Source of the DNA: an uncultured Clostridia bacterium
Lineage (GTDB): Bacteria > Bacillota > Clostridia > Christensenellales > Borkfalkiaceae
NCBI GenBank assembly: GCA_944359365.1
Contig: CALVST010000008.1
Coordinates: 1 to 55,061, forward strand
Direction: 5' to 3'
DNA length: 55,061 nt
Numbering within the stretch: the stretch's first letter is position 1; each line of letters starts with the position of its first letter. Made by a program: the position numbers and the translations under genes. A model generated the notes under the pieces. That model was given only the letters and a program-made list of their open reading frames with translations. It was not told the origin of the DNA and did no database searches. Positions 1 to 8,996 of the stretch are shown one piece after another.

Positions 1-1148
1 CATTTTGAAATATCTTGATTCCACCCTTTGACCGTTTTGAAAACGGGCTTGCACTCGTCCAGAACGTCGGTGAAAGGAAATTCTGTCAGCGTTTCGCCGT
101 TCAGCTCGTAAGCGACGCACACTTCTATCTCTTCGTGACCGGAAAGTATATCCAGCTTCGTGAGCGCGATCTCGTCCGCCCCCTGGCAGCGGATGCCGTA
201 TTTCGACGCGACCACGTCGAACGGACCTACTCTTCTCGGCCTGCCGGTGGCGGCGCCGTATTCACCGCCCGCGTTGCGCAGTTTCTCCGCCTTTTCCCCG
301 AAATATTCCGCCGTGAAGGGGCCTTCGCCCACGCAGGAAGAATACGCCTTCATGATGCCGACCGTCTTGTCGAGTTTCAGATTGGGCACGCCCGCCCCGA
401 TCGGGCCGTAGGCGGCGATATTATTGGAAGAGGACGTATACGGATAGATGCCGTAATCGATATCGCGGAGCGCGCCGAGCTGCGCTTCGAGCATGATCTT
501 TTTCCCCTCTTTATGCGCTTTGTTGAGGAACAGCCCCGTGTCGCAGATATAGTCTTTGAGGGGTGCGCCGTACTCCTCGAAATAGGCGATCATATCCTCG
601 GACATTACCGGCTCTGCGCCGTAGGCGTTGACAATGGTCAGGTTTTTCCATTCAACGATATCGGGAAGGCGCTTTTCGAGCAGGGAAAGATTTTTCAGTT
701 CCCCCATGCGGAAAGCCTTTTTCAAATATTTATCCGCATATACGGGCGCGATGCCGCGCTTGGTCGAGCCGAATTTTTTGTCGGCAAGGCGCTCTTCTTC
801 GAGGCAGTCCTGCTGTACGTTGTACGGCATGGTGATGACCGCGCGGTCGGATATTTTCAGGTTCTCTGGCGAAATTTTTATGCCCGCTTCGCGCAGGCGC
901 GCCATCTCCCCCGCAAGGTGCTTGATGTCGATGACCATTCCGGGCCCCATGACGCACACGACGCCTTCGCGCAATATTCCCGACGGCAGAAGGTTGAGAA
1001 TAAACCTGCCGCGCTCGTTGATGACGGTATGCCCCGCATTGTTACCGCCCTGATAACGGCAGACGATGTCGTAATCTTTGGATAAAAGATCGACCATTCT
1101 GCCCTTGCCTTCGTCACCCCAATTGATACCGACGATCGCCGTCAACAT
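1..1148 (-). CDS. purA: Adenylosuccinate synthetase (3' end outside window)
   Basis: PurA joins IMP and aspartate using GTP to form adenylosuccinate, the first committed step from IMP to AMP, in the cytoplasm. Reading the minus strand from the ATG at 1148 gives MLTAIVGINWGDEGKGR; GDEGKG at residues 11-16 is the family's GTP/IMP-binding loop, and NNAGHTV follows near residue 37. About 382 codons are inside the window, and the reading frame runs off position 1 without a stop, so the last ~40 residues are missing from view. The ATG is preceded by GAGGGA at a good distance. The gene stands alone with its own promoter region (1223-1365). Identification is secure. Confidence 0.96.
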   Translation of the reverse strand, partial: MLTAIVGINWGDEGKGRMVDLLSKDYDIVCRYQGGNNAGHTVINERGRFILNLLPSGILREGVVCVMGPGMVIDIKHLAGEMARLREAGIKISPENLKISDRAVITMPYNVQQDCLEEERLADKKFGSTKRGIAPVYADKYLKKAFRMGELKNLSLLEKRLPDIVEWKNLTIVNAYGAEPVMSEDMIAYFEEYGAPLKDYICDTGLFLNKAHKEGKKIMLEAQLGALRDIDYGIYPYTSSSNNIAAYGPIGAGVPNLKLDKTVGIMKAYSSCVGEGPFTAEYFGEKAEKLRNAGGEYGAATGRPRRVGPFDVVASKYGIRCQGADEIALTKLDILSGHEEIEVCVAYELNGETLTEFPFTDVLDECKPVFKTVKGWNQDISK

Positions 1149-1222
1149 TGTTAGTCCCTCGCTTGATAAAGAATAATTTTACCGTAACGGAGCACGCGGC
1201 TCCCTCTGTAAACACGGAATAT

Positions 1223-1365
1223 ATTATACCTTATTTTTCGCTCTATGCAAAGCGAAAACGCGCCGATACGCAAATTTTTCGGAATTTACGCCGGATTTTT
1301 GCCACAGCACCGCAGCTCGGAACTTATTTTTTATAATTATACCCCGTCGGGGCGCTCACGGTCAA
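1223..1365 (-). promoter_or_regulatory. Two candidate sigma-A promoters for purA
   Basis: Distal: TTGACC (1360-1365), 18-bp spacer, TATAAT (1336-1341). Proximal: TTTGCA (1246-1251), 17-bp spacer, TATAAT (1223-1228). The distal start would give a leader of about 180 nt. I see no recognisable riboswitch in it. The remaining noncoding sequence 1149-1430 shows nothing else. Confidence 0.6.
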
Positions 1366-1431
1366 GCGCGGACGGGAAAACTGATTTTTCACGATTTTGA
1401 ATAGCCGCTATAAGCACAGATTAAGCCTTTA

Positions 1432-1473
1432 TAAAAAGAGGAACGCCCCCGCACTGCGGTGCGGGGGCGTTCC
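1432..1473 (-). terminator. Rho-independent terminator of the glnN unit
   Basis: A perfect 14-bp stem (1440-1453 with 1460-1473) is followed on the minus strand by TCTTTTTAT. It lies just after the 48-residue ORF downstream of glnN. Confidence 0.9.
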
Positions 1474-1476
1474 CTG

Positions 1477-1623
1477 TTATTTTGTTATGTCTTCGATGTC
1501 GAGTTCGTCGAGGATCTCTTCGCAGGTATCGAGGATGCTTGCGGCAAGCACGTTGGAAAGAACGAGCAGGCTCGCCTGATCGATGATGTCCTCTACCAAT
1601 TCCCTTATCTTTTCCTTATCCAT
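1477..1623 (-). CDS. Small acidic protein downstream of glnN (48 aa)
   Basis: An unrecognised 48-residue ORF, MDKEKIRELVEDIIDQASLL at its start, acidic and predicted to be largely helical. It starts 14 bp after the glnN stop, has a good Shine-Dalgarno (GAGGAGATGAAAA before the ATG) and ends four bases before a strong terminator, so it is very likely co-transcribed with glnN. The location suggests a partner or modulator of glutamine synthetase, but that is only inference from position; no domain supports it. It could also be a stand-alone small protein. Confidence 0.7.
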   Translation of the reverse strand: MDKEKIRELVEDIIDQASLLVLSNVLAASILDTCEEILDELDIEDITK

Positions 1624-1637
1624 TTTTCATCTCCTCA

Positions 1638-3722
1638 TTACACGACGCTGAAAAGTATATCCGCATAGGTCGGGAAGGGCCAATATTTTTTTGCCGTATA
1701 GCCTTCCATATCGTCCGCAAAGGCACGCATCTCTTCCATGACAGGTATCACTTTTTCTGCAAAGAATTTCGCCTGCTTTGCCGCGTCTGTATACGTTTTG
1801 GCGTCCGCAAGGAGCTTTTCGATCTCTTCCGCCTTGGCAAACATCGCCTCGTTGTCTGCACTCAGGCGCCCGACGACCTTCTTTTCCGAATCTGCGGGGA
1901 GCGACATCTTTTCTTTTCGCTCGATGACCTTGCACAATTCCAAAATGTACGAGTTGACGGCGGGATAGATGTCCTGCCTGCCCATCTCTATCATCGTCTG
2001 CCCTTCTATGCAGAGCACCTTGCAGTAGTTTTCCAACATGATCTCCATGCGGGAATGCACTTCGCGCTCGGTGAAAACGTGGTGCCTTTCGAACATTTCC
2101 ACGTTCTTTTTATCGGCAAAGCGGGGCAGCGCCTCGGCGCTGTTTTTCAGGTTCAAAAGTCCCCTCTTTTCCGCTTCCTTCGTCCACTCTTCGGAATAAT
2201 TGTTACCGTTGAAAATGATGCGCTTATGCGCCTTGATCGTCTTTACGACGAGTTCGTGAAGGGCGGCATTGAAGTCCTTAGCCCCTTCCAGTTGGTCGGC
2301 AAACCTGCGCAGCTCTTCCGCGACGATGGTATTTACGATGATATTCGGTCCCGCAATGGAAAACGTAGAACCGAGCATACGGAATTCGAATTTATTGCCC
2401 GTAAACGCGAAGGGCGAGGTGCGGTTGCGGTCTGTTGTGTCCTTAGGAAGTTCGGGCAGCGTGTCGACGCCCAGTTTCATGATCTGCTTAGTCTTGCCCT
2501 TGTATTTCACGCCGTGTTCGAGCGCGTCTATCACTTCCTGCAATTCTTCGCCGAGGTAGATAGACACGATAGCGGGCGGCGCCTCGTTCGCGCCAAGCCT
2601 GTGGTCGTTGCCCGCGCTCGTTACCGTAAGGCGGAGAAGATCCTGATAATCGTCCACCGCGGCGATGACCGCCATCAGAAAGAGCATGAACTGCCCGTTT
2701 TCCGCAGGCGTGGAACCGGGATCGAGAAGATTCATCCCTTTGTCCGTGCTCATAGACCAGTTGTTGTGCTTGCCCGAACCGTTGACTCCCTTGAAAGGCT
2801 TTTCGTGCAGCAGGCAGTACAGCCCGTGGCGGGTGGCGACCTTTTTCATCGTTTCCATGATCAGCTGATTCTGATCGGAAGCGAGGTTGGTCACGGTAAA
2901 GATGGGCGCAAGTTCGTGCTGCGAAGGTGCGACCTCGTTATGCTCCGTTTTGGCGAAAATGCCGAGTTTCCAAAGCTCTTCGTCAAGCTCTTTCATGAAC
3001 GCGGAAACGCGCAGCTTGATCGGTCCGAAATAGTGATCTTCCAACTCCTGCCCTTTCGGCGGTTTTGCGCCGAAAAGCGTCCTGCCCGAAAGCACCAGGT
3101 CTTTGCGCGCATCGTACATTTTCCTGTCGATGAGGAAATATTCCTGCTCCGCGCCGACCGTCGGATACACCCGTTTGACAGACGTATTGCCAAACAGGCG
3201 AAGGATGCGGAGCGCCTGTTCGTTGAGGGCGCGCATACTGCGCAGGAGCGGCGTCTTTTTGTCCAAGACCTCTCCGCTGTACGAAAAGAAAGTAGACGGG
3301 ATGCAGAGCGTTCCGTCCTTAATGAACGCATAGGACGTGGGATCCCAAGCGGTGTAGCCGCGCGCCTCGAACGTGGCGCGCACGCCGCCCGAGGGAAAAG
3401 AAGAAGCGTCCGACTCGCCTACGACAAGTTCTTTGCCTGAAAAATCCATGATGACTTTTCCGTCTTTGGTGGGAGAAATAAAACTGTCGTGCTTTTCGGC
3501 GGTAACGCCCGTCATCGGCTGAAACCAATGGGTATAATGGGTGGCGCCCTTTTCCACAGCCCAGTCCTTCATGGCATTGGCGACCACGCCCGCGATGTTC
3601 GGATCGAGCATCGTCCCCTTTTCTATCGTTTCTTTCAGAGATCTGAACACCTCTTTCGGAAGCTTTTCCTGCATGACTTTCAGGTCAAAAACGTTTTCGC
3701 CGAATATCTCGGGCACTTTCAT
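1638..3722 (-). CDS. glnN: Glutamine synthetase type III
   Basis: ATP-dependent condensation of glutamate and ammonia to glutamine. The ~694-residue length and the N-terminus (MKVPEIFGENVFDLKVMQEK) are those of GSIII, not the ~450-residue GSI. Typical motifs seen are VGAEQEYFLID, KTEHNEVAPSQHELAP and FTGNKFEFRMLGS. The ATG at 3722 is chosen over an in-frame ATG 24 codons upstream because AAAGGAG sits just before it, and the upstream ATG lies almost at the predicted transcription start. It has an ideal promoter at 3797-3825 and shares its terminator with the small downstream ORF. Confidence 0.96.
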   Translation of the reverse strand: MKVPEIFGENVFDLKVMQEKLPKEVFRSLKETIEKGTMLDPNIAGVVANAMKDWAVEKGATHYTHWFQPMTGVTAEKHDSFISPTKDGKVIMDFSGKELVVGESDASSFPSGGVRATFEARGYTAWDPTSYAFIKDGTLCIPSTFFSYSGEVLDKKTPLLRSMRALNEQALRILRLFGNTSVKRVYPTVGAEQEYFLIDRKMYDARKDLVLSGRTLFGAKPPKGQELEDHYFGPIKLRVSAFMKELDEELWKLGIFAKTEHNEVAPSQHELAPIFTVTNLASDQNQLIMETMKKVATRHGLYCLLHEKPFKGVNGSGKHNNWSMSTDKGMNLLDPGSTPAENGQFMLFLMAVIAAVDDYQDLLRLTVTSAGNDHRLGANEAPPAIVSIYLGEELQEVIDALEHGVKYKGKTKQIMKLGVDTLPELPKDTTDRNRTSPFAFTGNKFEFRMLGSTFSIAGPNIIVNTIVAEELRRFADQLEGAKDFNAALHELVVKTIKAHKRIIFNGNNYSEEWTKEAEKRGLLNLKNSAEALPRFADKKNVEMFERHHVFTEREVHSRMEIMLENYCKVLCIEGQTMIEMGRQDIYPAVNSYILELCKVIERKEKMSLPADSEKKVVGRLSADNEAMFAKAEEIEKLLADAKTYTDAAKQAKFFAEKVIPVMEEMRAFADDMEGYTAKKYWPFPTYADILFSVV

Positions 3723-3796
3723 ATCCTTCGACTCCTTTGTCGGATTTTTTCTGCACGTAAACACAGTGCGCGCAATTGCGCCGTTTATATGCAATT

Positions 3797-3825
3797 ATTA
3801 TATTCTTTTACGCAAAAATTGTCAA
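3797..3825 (-). promoter_or_regulatory. glnN promoter
   Basis: Exact consensus: TTGACA (3820-3825), 17-bp spacer, TATAAT (3797-3802), on the minus strand. Confidence 0.9.
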
Positions 3826-3878
3826 TGATTTGTAAAGAAACGCCCCCAATTAAAAGCGCCTGTTTTTTTGTACAAGGG

Positions 3879-3907
3879 TTGACATCGCGTTTGAAAACGT
3901 ATATAAT
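3879..3907 (+). promoter_or_regulatory. Consensus promoter of the 75-aa membrane protein gene
   Basis: Exact TTGACA (3879-3884), 17-bp spacer, TATAAT (3902-3907), divergent from the glnN promoter. Confidence 0.92.
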
Positions 3908-3962
3908 GAAAGTATAAAAAAGATCGGTTCTACTGTACGACCGTATTTAAGGAGGGATTTTT

Positions 3963-4190
3963 ATGGCAAAACACGGCAAAGGTTATCTCAATTTGGGGCT
4001 TCCCTGGATCCTCAACATTATTTTGGCGATCATCCCCGTAACGAGCTGGATCCTCGGCGGCATTACGCGCATCACCCGCGGGCATTGGATCATGGGGCTG
4101 TTGCAGCTTCTGCTCATCGGCGAGATCATTTTCTTCTTCGTCGATCTCGTAACGGTCATCATTTCCAAAGATCTGCGCATATTCGCTTAA
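3963..4190 (+). CDS. Small integral membrane protein (75 aa)
   Basis: Two to three hydrophobic segments (about residues 12-35 and 43-67) with a short basic loop (TRITRGH) between them; no signal peptide and no enzymatic motif. The layout resembles small TM2-like or YqaE-like membrane proteins, but I cannot assign a family. A strong AAGGAGGG ribosome binding site, a consensus promoter 60 bp upstream and a terminator immediately downstream show a stand-alone, probably well-expressed gene. Function unknown. Confidence 0.85.
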   Translation: MAKHGKGYLNLGLPWILNIILAIIPVTSWILGGITRITRGHWIMGLLQLLLIGEIIFFFVDLVTVIISKDLRIFA

Positions 4191-4194
4191 ACTG

Positions 4195-4222
4195 AAAAGC
4201 CCCGCTTTTGCGGGGCTTTTTT
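4195..4222 (+). terminator. Terminator, works in both directions
   Basis: AAAAGCCCCGC / GCGGGGCTTTT stem (4195-4205 with 4210-4220) followed by Ts; its minus-strand reading also ends in TTTT, so it can also serve the ATPase gene that ends at 4264. Confidence 0.9.
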
Positions 4223-4231
4223 CATGTATTT

Positions 4232-4260
4232 GCGCCGCCCCGAAAGGGGCGGCGCTTTTT
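4232..4260 (+). terminator. Second terminator between convergent genes
   Basis: A 10-bp GC stem (4232-4241 with 4246-4255) closed by a GAAA tetraloop and followed by TTTTT. Confidence 0.85.
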
Positions 4261-4263
4261 CGT

Positions 4264-6996
4264 TTACGCGGCTTTTTTATGCTTTTTGTTATACAGCCGT
4301 ATGAATATTTTCGACACCTCCACCGCCAAGAGCGGGAACAGCGACAGTCCGAGGCAGATGAGCCATTCGCGCCAACTGATATATACGAGGTCGAACAGTT
4401 TCATCAGGGGCGGTACGAACACCACGAGCGCGACGATCGCCGCCGACGCCGCGAGCGCTATAAACAGGAACTTGTTGTGCCCCTGCCCGTGTTTGAAAAT
4501 AGATTCGGTGTTCGAGCGCTGGTTGAGCGCGTGCGAAAGCTGGGATATCGAAAGGACGATAAAGGTCATCGTCATCGACTCGTTATGATTTTCATACACG
4601 AGCATGCCGATCCAATATGCGGCAAGCGCCGCGGCTGAAATGAACAATCCGTGCAATACGATGCGGTAGACCATGCCCTTTTCAAACAAAGTTCCGCTCT
4701 TGATCGGTTTATGCCGCATGACGTTCGGGCTTGCGGGATCGACGCCCAAAGCCACTGCGGGCAGAGAGTCTGTCGCGAGGTTGATGAGCAATATATGCAC
4801 CGCAAGAATGGGCATCTCCCAACCGAAAACGACGGCAAGGAGCAAAATGAGTATCTCCGCGATGTTGCCCGCGACGAGGAACTGTATCACCTTTTGTATG
4901 TTCCTGTATACCCTGCGCCCCTCTCTGATGGCGTATTCTATGGTCGTAAAGTTGTCGTCGAGCAGGATCATATCGGCGGCGTCTTTTGCAACGTCCGTAC
5001 CCGTTATGCCCATCGCGACGCCGATATCCGCCTCTTTGAGGGCGGGCGAATCGTTTACGCCGTCGCCCGTCATGGCGGCGACTTCGCCCGTGCGTTTGAG
5101 AGACTGAATGATGCGCAGTTTATCCGAAGGAGAAACGCGCGCAAACACGACGCACGTTTTGACCGCTTCATCGAGCTGTTCGTCCGTCATGTCGTCGAGC
5201 TCCGAACCGGAAATGACGGTATTCCCCGCGCGGAAGATGTGCAGCTGCTTGGCGATCGCCATGGCGGTGACTTTGTGGTCGCCCGTGATCATGATGACGC
5301 GTATGCCCGCCTCGTGGCAGGTTTCCACCGCCTTTATGACCTCTTTGCGGGGCGGATCGATCATGCCCGTAACGCCGATAAACGTCATATCGTATTCGAC
5401 GTCCGCCGACTCGTCTTCGGGTATTTTTGCCCATACCTTTTTGGCAAAGCCGAGCACGCGCAGCGCATCCGAGCTCATCTTATTGCACAGGGCAAGTATT
5501 TTTTCCCTGTCGGCGTCCGTCATGTCGCGCACGCCGTCCGCCGTCTGATATTTCGTGCACAGCGGCAGCATTTCGTCTACCGCGCCCTTGGTATAAGCCA
5601 CATATGCGGAAGACACCGTTTTCGCCTCGCCGCTCTCCGAGATGTGCATATCGTTGATGACCGTCATGCGCTTTCTGTCAGAATCGAAAGGCTGCTCGAA
5701 CATACGGGGATTTTCGTCCTCGAATTTTTCCGAATCGACGCCGAATTTTTCCGCAAAATATACGAGCGCGCCCTCGGTGGGATCGCCTAAAATATTGCCG
5801 GGGTTGTCGGGATCTTTTTTCGCGTTCACGCAGAGCGCGGACGCGGCGATAATGTCGTCGTACACCCGCCTGTCGTACTTTGCGGCGAGCGCCTCGACGG
5901 GCGTCGGCGCGCAGTCATCGAAGTCTGCCCCCACGGCGACGTGCGTGACCGTCATTTTATTCAGCGTGAGCGTGCCCGTTTTGTCGCAGCACACGACGGT
6001 GGCGCTGCCGAGCGTTTCCACGGCGGGCAGGCTCTTTACAAGCGCATTCTTTTTCGCCATGCGCTGCACGCCGAGCGCCATGATGATGGTGCTCGTGGCA
6101 GGCAGCCCTTCGGGGATAATGGAGATCGCAAGGGAAATTGCGATGAACACATAGTTAACCCATGCAGACCAGCCGTCGCGGATCAGCCCGATGGCGAAGA
6201 TCACCACGCAGACGATCAGCCCCACGAGGCTCAGCGTTTTGCCGACCGAATTGAGCTTGCGCTTCATCGGGGTATCCGTTTCGTCCTGCTCGTCGAGAAG
6301 GTCGGCTATTTTTCCGACTTCCGTATTCATGCCCGTACCGACGACGATGCCCGTCGCGTTGCCGTACATGACGATGGAAGAACTGTAAGCCATATTGACG
6401 CGGTCCCCCAAAGGCGCGTCTTCGGGAAGAACGGTCGGACCGTCCTTTTCGGAGGGCACGCTTTCACCCGTGAGAGCCGCCTCCTGCACTTTCATGTTGG
6501 AGTCTTGGATGATGCGCATATCCGCGGGCACGATGCACCCGTCTTCGAGATATACGATGTCGCCGGGCACCAGCTCGCTCGCGGGCACGACGCTCTCCTC
6601 CCCCTGGCGCAGTACGCGCGCAGTCGGGGCGGTCATGTTTTTGAGCGCCTCCAACGCATTCGCCGCCTTCTTTTCCTGAATGACGCCGATGGTCGCGTTC
6701 AACGCGATGACCACGAGAATGACGATACATTCCGCAAGCCCCTCGCCGTCAACAAAGTGCATCACCAGGGAAAAAACTGCCGCGATGATCAGAATGATGA
6801 CCATTACATCGGTAAGCTGTTCCCAGATCATCTTCCAGATGCTTTTCTGCTTGTTCTGCCTTAAATTGTTCTTGCCGTACTTAGCAAGCCTTGCTGCCGC
6901 CTCGGCATCGCTCAAGCCCTCCGCAGAAGTTTCGAGAACTTTCTCGACCTCTTCGTAAGACATCGCGTGCCAAGGCCTTCGTTGCTGCTCTTCCAT
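4264..6996 (-). CDS. P-type cation-transporting ATPase (Ca2+-type, P2)
   Basis: Membrane pump moving a cation, most likely Ca2+, out of the cell at the cost of ATP. About 910 residues. Visible in order: N-terminal cation ATPase domain, TM pair near residues 63-105, actuator TGES (176-179), IPEGLP in TM4 (294-299), phosphorylation loop DKTGTLT (Asp338), hinge MTGDGVNDSPAL, and C-terminal TM segments. PEGLP in TM4 and the overall size match SERCA/PacL/YloB-type pumps. The ATG at 6996 has AGGAGG 15 bases upstream, an unusually long spacing, but no closer start exists in frame. A leader with a 23-codon ORF precedes it. Confidence 0.93.
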   Translation of the reverse strand: MEEQQRRPWHAMSYEEVEKVLETSAEGLSDAEAAARLAKYGKNNLRQNKQKSIWKMIWEQLTDVMVIILIIAAVFSLVMHFVDGEGLAECIVILVVIALNATIGVIQEKKAANALEALKNMTAPTARVLRQGEESVVPASELVPGDIVYLEDGCIVPADMRIIQDSNMKVQEAALTGESVPSEKDGPTVLPEDAPLGDRVNMAYSSSIVMYGNATGIVVGTGMNTEVGKIADLLDEQDETDTPMKRKLNSVGKTLSLVGLIVCVVIFAIGLIRDGWSAWVNYVFIAISLAISIIPEGLPATSTIIMALGVQRMAKKNALVKSLPAVETLGSATVVCCDKTGTLTLNKMTVTHVAVGADFDDCAPTPVEALAAKYDRRVYDDIIAASALCVNAKKDPDNPGNILGDPTEGALVYFAEKFGVDSEKFEDENPRMFEQPFDSDRKRMTVINDMHISESGEAKTVSSAYVAYTKGAVDEMLPLCTKYQTADGVRDMTDADREKILALCNKMSSDALRVLGFAKKVWAKIPEDESADVEYDMTFIGVTGMIDPPRKEVIKAVETCHEAGIRVIMITGDHKVTAMAIAKQLHIFRAGNTVISGSELDDMTDEQLDEAVKTCVVFARVSPSDKLRIIQSLKRTGEVAAMTGDGVNDSPALKEADIGVAMGITGTDVAKDAADMILLDDNFTTIEYAIREGRRVYRNIQKVIQFLVAGNIAEILILLLAVVFGWEMPILAVHILLINLATDSLPAVALGVDPASPNVMRHKPIKSGTLFEKGMVYRIVLHGLFISAAALAAYWIGMLVYENHNESMTMTFIVLSISQLSHALNQRSNTESIFKHGQGHNKFLFIALAASAAIVALVVFVPPLMKLFDLVYISWREWLICLGLSLFPLLAVEVSKIFIRLYNKKHKKAA

Positions 6997-7055
6997 AAAA
7001 GGATAAAAGCACCTCCTAAAAAAAATTATAACACAAAAAGACATAGCCTATACGG

Positions 7056-7127
7056 TTATGCCTTAAAGTTTCGATATGAACTTGGACTTGGATAATCGGC
7101 GGTACTGTCGCCGTCGTCGCCGGACAT
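7056..7127 (-). CDS. Possible leader peptide upstream of the cation ATPase (23 aa)
   Basis: A 23-codon ORF beginning MSGDDGDST, with AGGGGAG five bases before its ATG, lies between a plausible promoter (7157-7185) and the ATPase start 60 bp downstream. The Shine-Dalgarno and position favour a translated leader; composition gives no functional hint, and chance remains a real possibility. Confidence 0.35.
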   Translation of the reverse strand: MSGDDGDSTADYPSPSSYRNFKA

Positions 7128-7156
7128 TTTCGCTCCCCTTCGATATTGATGTATAT

Positions 7157-7185
7157 ATCATATCATACACGGCAGGAAAAAGCAA
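7157..7185 (-). promoter_or_regulatory. Candidate promoter of the cation ATPase
   Basis: TTGCTT (7180-7185), 17-bp spacer, TATGAT (7157-7162) on the minus strand. Confidence 0.5.
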
Positions 7186-7219
7186 CTGCTTTACATATGT
7201 TTTATAAAAATCGGGCGCA

Positions 7220-8014
7220 TTATTTTTCGCCGAGCAAACGCAGCGCGTTTTCTGCATAGATGAGGGAGTACTCCTCGTCGGAAAAGCGCATCTTTTTGAG
7301 AAAAGCGACCGTATTTGCGGGCGTATCCCACGGGCAGTCGGTGCCGAACAGCACGCGGGAAAAGCCGAAGGCGCGGATGCAGTCTTCCGCCTCGTGCACG
7401 TCTGCGGTCTTGGCGGAAAAACTTACGTCTATCATCGCGGGCGAGTCGGCAAGGTACCTGACGGAATCGGCGATCATATCCTGCCCGCCGAGGTGCGCCA
7501 CGACGAACTTGCCGCCCGGCACCGCGTCTATCGCGCGGCGCATGCGCTCGGGAGAAGTTTTGACGGGCGGGGCAAATCCCCTGTCAGCCCCGCCGTGGAA
7601 CAGCATGATGAATCCCCTCTCCGCGCACGCCTTGTAGATCTGCACCGCTTTCGCGTCGTCGACGAACACGTCCTGATATTCGTTGTGGAATTTTATCCCC
7701 TTCACGCCCGCCTCTTTCAGCCTGTCCAGCTCGGTAAAGGCGTTTTCGGAATACGGATGCACCGAACCGAAAGGGATCACGCCTTCCTCCTGCAAAAGCG
7801 ATATCGCAAAATCGTTGACGCGCCGCTCCGTTCTCGGCGCAACGGCGATGTTGAGCGCGACAAATTTGTCTACGCCCTGCTCGCGCATAAGTTTTTTGGT
7901 CGCGGAAAGCGTGCCGTCGGTATACGGCGTAAAGTGCGCCTTTTCCGCAAGCGACGAAACCGCGCCCTTGGCGAGTTTATCCAAAAACACATGGGAATGA
8001 AAATCGATGAGCAT
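7220..8014 (-). CDS. Amidohydrolase-family metal-dependent hydrolase
   Basis: A 264-residue TIM-barrel hydrolase of the amidohydrolase-2 type. Metal-ligand motifs are all present: DFHSH (residues 4-8), GIKFHNEYQ, LFHGG, VAHLGG and LFGTDCPWDT near the C-terminus. The substrate cannot be read from sequence; this group includes decarboxylases and lactone hydrolases as well as uncharacterised members. The start has AAGGAGAAAGAA before the ATG. It follows the zinc-ribbon membrane protein gene by 55 bp on the same strand and may be the last gene of the rnj-dinB cluster. Confidence 0.85.
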   Translation of the reverse strand: MLIDFHSHVFLDKLAKGAVSSLAEKAHFTPYTDGTLSATKKLMREQGVDKFVALNIAVAPRTERRVNDFAISLLQEEGVIPFGSVHPYSENAFTELDRLKEAGVKGIKFHNEYQDVFVDDAKAVQIYKACAERGFIMLFHGGADRGFAPPVKTSPERMRRAIDAVPGGKFVVAHLGGQDMIADSVRYLADSPAMIDVSFSAKTADVHEAEDCIRAFGFSRVLFGTDCPWDTPANTVAFLKKMRFSDEEYSLIYAENALRLLGEK

Positions 8015-8069
8015 TTCTTTCTCCTTACAAATTGCCGCATTCTAAGCGGCGCCGCGCGTTTTTTGGCTT

Positions 8070-8987
8070 TCAGCCGTCGAGGCGGCGCATCTTATCGGCG
8101 ATCGTGCGCCTGTCTTTCAGGTAAGAATACACCGCGTAGACGCCGCCCGCCGCCGTAAACAGCAGGTTACAGGCGATATTTGCGATGAACAGCGCCGCAG
8201 CCTTCCCTCCCGAAAGCGGTGCATCGAACAGGGTGCTCCAACCGCCGCCCGCGGCGCGCGCGTCCATGAACAGCCCGAAAAGGTGCCCCGCAAAAGAAAG
8301 TATGAGCGCCGCCGCAATGCAATATACCGCACAGAACAGCGTATTTTTGCCGCCGAGCTTCCTGTATAAAAAGTGCCCCAGCAGTATGCCTGCCGCCGCC
8401 CCGAGCGAACCGAACCCCCACCACGCGTATGTGAGAACGAAAACGACCGCCCCGAACAGCGCGCCCAAAAAGCCGCCCAACATACCGAGCGCCTTGCGGT
8501 CGGGCTTTTCCGCGTTCAGCCTGTCCTTTTCGCGCGCGCCGGCAAGCGCCGCCTCGTAGCAACCCTCGTGTACGCGGAACGGGATATCCGACTCGGTGGC
8601 AAGCACGCCGCCCTCCTTGATGGCCGCGCCGCAGTACGGGCAAACGTCTGCGCCCGCGAACCCCGCTTTTTTCAGGTGCGCGCAAATTTCATCGAGTATG
8701 TGCTCCGCGCGGGCAAACACCTCGCCCGTAAACTTCGGGCAGACCATAAGCCCGAGTTTTACGACGCCGAAATTAGAAATGTTCAGCTTATTTTTTTGCG
8801 CGCCGAGATATTTTTCCAAACTCTTTTCCTTGCCGCCCGCCGCCGTGACGACGGTGATAAGGCAGCGCGGATTGCCGACGGGCGTATATTTGATATGGAC
8901 GTGATACCCCTCGTACACGCCCCACACGCAGTGTTTCCCGCAGGTAAGGCCGTGTTTTTCGGCAAATTCTTTTTTCTTATACTTCAT
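8070..8987 (-). CDS. Zinc-ribbon membrane protein, unknown function (305 aa)
   Basis: The cytoplasmic N-terminal half (about 1-165) carries a CPYCG ... RVHEGC cluster, typical of a zinc-binding ribbon. The C-terminal half has about four membrane segments (roughly 170-192, 195-212, 215-240 and 265-290) and a short basic tail. I do not recognise the family. The ATG follows GAGGAGC and lies nine bases after the dinB stop, so it is almost certainly in the same transcript. Confidence 0.75.
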   Translation of the reverse strand: MKYKKKEFAEKHGLTCGKHCVWGVYEGYHVHIKYTPVGNPRCLITVVTAAGGKEKSLEKYLGAQKNKLNISNFGVVKLGLMVCPKFTGEVFARAEHILDEICAHLKKAGFAGADVCPYCGAAIKEGGVLATESDIPFRVHEGCYEAALAGAREKDRLNAEKPDRKALGMLGGFLGALFGAVVFVLTYAWWGFGSLGAAAGILLGHFLYRKLGGKNTLFCAVYCIAAALILSFAGHLFGLFMDARAAGGGWSTLFDAPLSGGKAAALFIANIACNLLFTAAGGVYAVYSYLKDRRTIADKMRRLDG

Positions 8988-8996
8988 AACAGCTCC

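Noticed and set aside
2055-3440. 461-codon plus-strand ORF opposite glnN
   Set aside because: Arg/His/Phe-rich translation typical of the antisense of a high-GC gene; the minus-strand frame is an obvious glutamine synthetase.
7063-7257. 64-codon minus-strand ORF overlapping the amidohydrolase end
   Set aside because: No Shine-Dalgarno and it overlaps the hydrolase C-terminus and the ATPase leader in the wrong frame.
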